Positions 61,399 to 64,000 of a DNA stretch of 64,000 nucleotides are shown here, in pieces. The position numbers and the translations under genes were made by a program. Location of the stretch: positions 27,838,001 through 27,902,000 of the forward strand of contig CM114272.1 in NCBI GenBank assembly GCA_050084515.1, read 5' to 3'. Source of the DNA: Blasia pusilla (Eukaryota; Marchantiophyta; Marchantiopsida; Blasiales). The notes beneath the pieces were generated by a model. The model worked only from the letters and a program-made list of their open reading frames with translations. It was not told the DNA's origin and ran no database searches. Every line of letters begins with the position of its first letter. Within the stretch, counting starts at the first letter, position 1.

Positions 61399-64000
61399 TC
61401 ATGGTGAATCCAAGATAATAACTTTCTTCGACACTCTGGAGCTCCTACGTCTTGTTTGCATTTCCTGCTCTGGCTCCGTCAATATCACAATCGGGTCATT
61501 TTGATTACTGCCTTTACAGGCAATCACAGACCTCCTGGATGGTGTATCTGCTTGAGAAGATTTTCTACCTTTACCGAGTGTCTTAGGGTTTGCACTTGGC
61601 CAGATCAGTTGATCCAAATTGCTTGGAAAATCAACAAGCCCTCCAGTTGGGATGTCTTTCAGGGCCTGGTGCTCAACTATTCGACCATCCGTCACTTTCC
61701 TTTTCCTGCAGTTAGAGCAGTAGTCACATATGACATGTAAGACGATGAAGAAAACCTTTCAAACGGGATTATATACACTTTTCAAACTTGTACAGAGAAA
61801 ATTTGAAACTCAATATGATCTCGATCCATGAGCAGATGTTCTTTCTGGATTAATTGTGAAACTAGTGTACAACCCGTACCCTGCATGGGACTAATCATGC
61901 TGCGCACAAATTCAAAAAAAGATTTTCGTGCTGCCCTGTTTCCATGTGCAAATCAAGAAGCCACTCTCCAATATGAGTGTGATATCTCAATTGTTCCACT
62001 GTCACAAATGGGTAGTCAGGCTGGGCTGTATGTGATTGATGAACATCCTACATCTAATAATATTAAGGTTAAATCTCATGACAACAACTATGAAACGCTT
62101 CTAAACTGATATTCAAATCAACACCTGGAAATTACATGGCAGGAAGACAAGGGTTTTGTAAAGGCTAAGACAAACCTGAGACCGATAGTGGTGGGCGTTG
62201 TTTTCTTCACGGCAGCTTTTTTATCTGAAGCACGACCTTTCGTGGGCATTCTAATTTTCTCTGTATCAAGTGCTCCAGCATTCTCTCTCTCATCACTGAG
62301 GGTATCTGTTGTTTCTGGTGCTGAAGTTTTTGATTCATTGATTTCCTTCAAGGGTTGGCATACTTCACACGCATAAACAGTTCTGTGACAGACAGCCGTC
62401 CCATGAGATCTTTAGTGTTTAGAAAGTTGTGTTAGCGACACAAGAAATAAAGTTGGAGGTGACCAACTATTGACTAGCCACACCTAAAGGTACCCCACAC
62501 CAATAACCGAGCCTGAAAAAGGAGAGGGAAATCATTCCCAGAAGCTCTTAATCTTGCACACAAGAAAATTCATAACCTGAGAATTGAATTCAAAGTGATC
62601 ATCCTGGAGTGTATGTACCTCTGGGCAATAGTCCAACTTCGCACTTTCCCATCACACCTTCGACAATTCTTATGATTGTACACATAACGCCTTTCTCCTG
62701 ACTTCAATTTGGAAAATGGTTTACCTGTTAAACTAACAAGTCAGATGATAACTTCAACAGGAAGCACACTGTTGACATGTCCTCACACTTTTGGCAACGA
62801 TCCTAATTTTACTAATGGACAAAGGAACGGAGCAAAATGAGACCACAGACCAAAAGCCACAAGACAGACCTTAGCTTCTACATAATGCAACCAAGAGTGA
62901 TTCTCTAGATGTTCAGTACAGGTATGCAAATAGCGAATCAAGTTACCTACATAATGGCTATGAATGTAAGTGAAAATTACATAAAGTTCATAAGCCAAAA
63001 AACCCTAGTATGATGCTGGAATAACGAAGGTACATTCTACAAGAAATGACGACTCACCTGCTTCTTCTGGAGAAACAGTGATGATAGATCCTGCAATCAC
63101 TCCTACACGCAATAACCGTACACTCTGCTTGATGCCACATTACAGCATCGGAATTAGTTGTGAAGTCAACAAGTTCCACCTAATAGCACCAACTTCTAAT
63201 CCATTGAGACCCATTACCTTGATACACTTGTGTGAGCTTTTATAGAGACAAATCACCTTCATCATTGGAGTTGAAGGGGTGGGGTGAAGCTGATTCCCCA
63301 TATATTGTGTTTGAACCAAGTGCCTATGAAGGTCGCCCAACCCTCTGAGAACTAAATATGCAACACCTGGGTCGTCTTGGCAGAGGAAAGAAAAAGCAGA
63401 AAAAGCAGAAAGTACACAAGCAGAAACTAGGACATTACTTCTGTCCATAGATCTTCAAACGCTGAACGACTAAGAGTTGAAGATTGCTGATCTGGATGAA
63501 CTCCACAAACGAAAAGTATCTCTGCCAGATAGCAAAACTTTCATCAATTACATGTTGTGTCTTTGCAAGAGGCAGTAATATTTCATAGCAGAGCTTTTGA
63601 GATAAGATCCAAGTTATAGAAGGCACAGGGACATGACATTCAAATCTCCTGCCCTCAAAAATCATACCTGACACAAAACAGAAGGCACATACCAGCTCGA
63701 TAGATATTGCCGATTCCAGCAATTAGAGCTTGGTCCATTAGGAAGGCGCCAATTGATTTCTTGGTTTTCTATTGAAACAAAAAAAGCACATGTAGGTTAT
63801 TCACTGATTCAGAAACATCAGACGTCTATTTGAAAGATGGATGCTCCACAACAGATTTCATTCTAGAGTATTACCATTCACAAACGGTGTTAAAGTATTC
63901 TCATCAATCCACAATGAGAAGGTAAGTTGTCTTACTTGCAGCTTGGTCCATGCTATTTCCTTGTCTGCATCTTCGCGCAAGGGATCTGGGCCCAATGTTG
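61399..64000 (-). CDS. Nei/endonuclease VIII-type DNA glycosylase, C-terminal part (runs off right edge)
   Basis: Seven exons join in phase through GT-AG introns: 63936-64000 (continues beyond the window), 63693-63768, 63439-63521, 63058-63124, 62619-62724, 62176-62382, 61399-61705, giving about 302 visible residues. The first encodes TLGPDPLREDADKEIAW, the second KKSIGAFLMDQALIAGIGNI-YRA, the helix-two-turn-helix region of Fpg/Nei enzymes in its bacterial Nei wording. Then come EILFVCGVHPDQQSSTLSRS and RLLRVGVIAGSIITVSPEEA. The zinc ribbon follows as C-RR-C and YAC-EV-C, split by an intron. After it come about 170 residues of basic, Ser/Thr-rich tail not found in bacterial Nei. These enzymes excise oxidised bases by beta/delta-elimination using an N-terminal Pro, which lies outside this window. 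The gene ends at a stop at 61399-61401 and shows no lesion, so it is likely functional. Confidence 0.88.

Overview
This is a 64 kb stretch of nuclear DNA from a plant with a large, repeat-rich genome. Three host genes with ordinary plant-type introns lie among decayed retrotransposons. All three are on the minus strand and could be assembled by hand across GT-AG introns: the Elongator catalytic subunit ELP3 (1605-4834, nine exons), a histone stem-loop-binding protein (SLBP, 30297-33057, three exons), and the C-terminal seven exons of a bacterial-type Nei/endonuclease VIII DNA glycosylase that runs off the right edge (61399-64000). An SLBP and a Nei-type glycosylase, together with a Copia element primed by initiator tRNA-Met, point to a seed-free land plant (bryophyte, lycophyte or fern grade) rather than a flowering plant. 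That placement is inference; the species was not identified.

Layout. 1-1.6 kb: no gene, one hairpin. 1.6-4.8 kb: ELP3. 5.2-5.5 kb: foldback/MITE-like element. 6.6-7.6 kb: minus-strand Ty3/gypsy gag relic. 7.8-16.2 kb: plus-strand Ty3/gypsy element with LTRs, zinc knuckle, duplicated RNase H, integrase and a C-terminal PHD finger. 16.2-20.9 kb: no gene, several tandem repeats. 20.9-25.45 kb: LINE copy 1. 26.7-27.9 kb: an unrecognised 383-residue reading frame. 30.3-33.1 kb: SLBP. 35.1-35.3 kb: 88-bp tandem duplication. 35.3-39.65 kb: LINE copy 2, same family as copy 1. 41-49 kb: remains of a host gene of uncertain identity, one coding exon of which was hit by a Copia element (43476-48390). 49-56.4 kb: degenerate, partly very AT-rich. 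56.45-59.9 kb: a different LINE with an N-terminal zinc finger and a C-terminal restriction-like endonuclease (R2/NeSL-like). 60-61.4 kb: unassigned. 61.4-64 kb: Nei gene.

The host genes are not an operon-like group. ELP3 acts in tRNA wobble-uridine modification, SLBP in 3' processing and use of non-polyadenylated histone mRNAs, and Nei in base-excision repair. The observations most worth following are the SLBP itself, with a long repeat-containing N-terminus; a UAG stop in a leaky-readthrough-like context that separates in-frame ORF1 and ORF2 in both LINE copies; 177-bp monomers at both LINE 5' ends; the PHD finger fused to a gypsy integrase; and a Copia insertion whose removal, with one target-site copy, restores an open exon.
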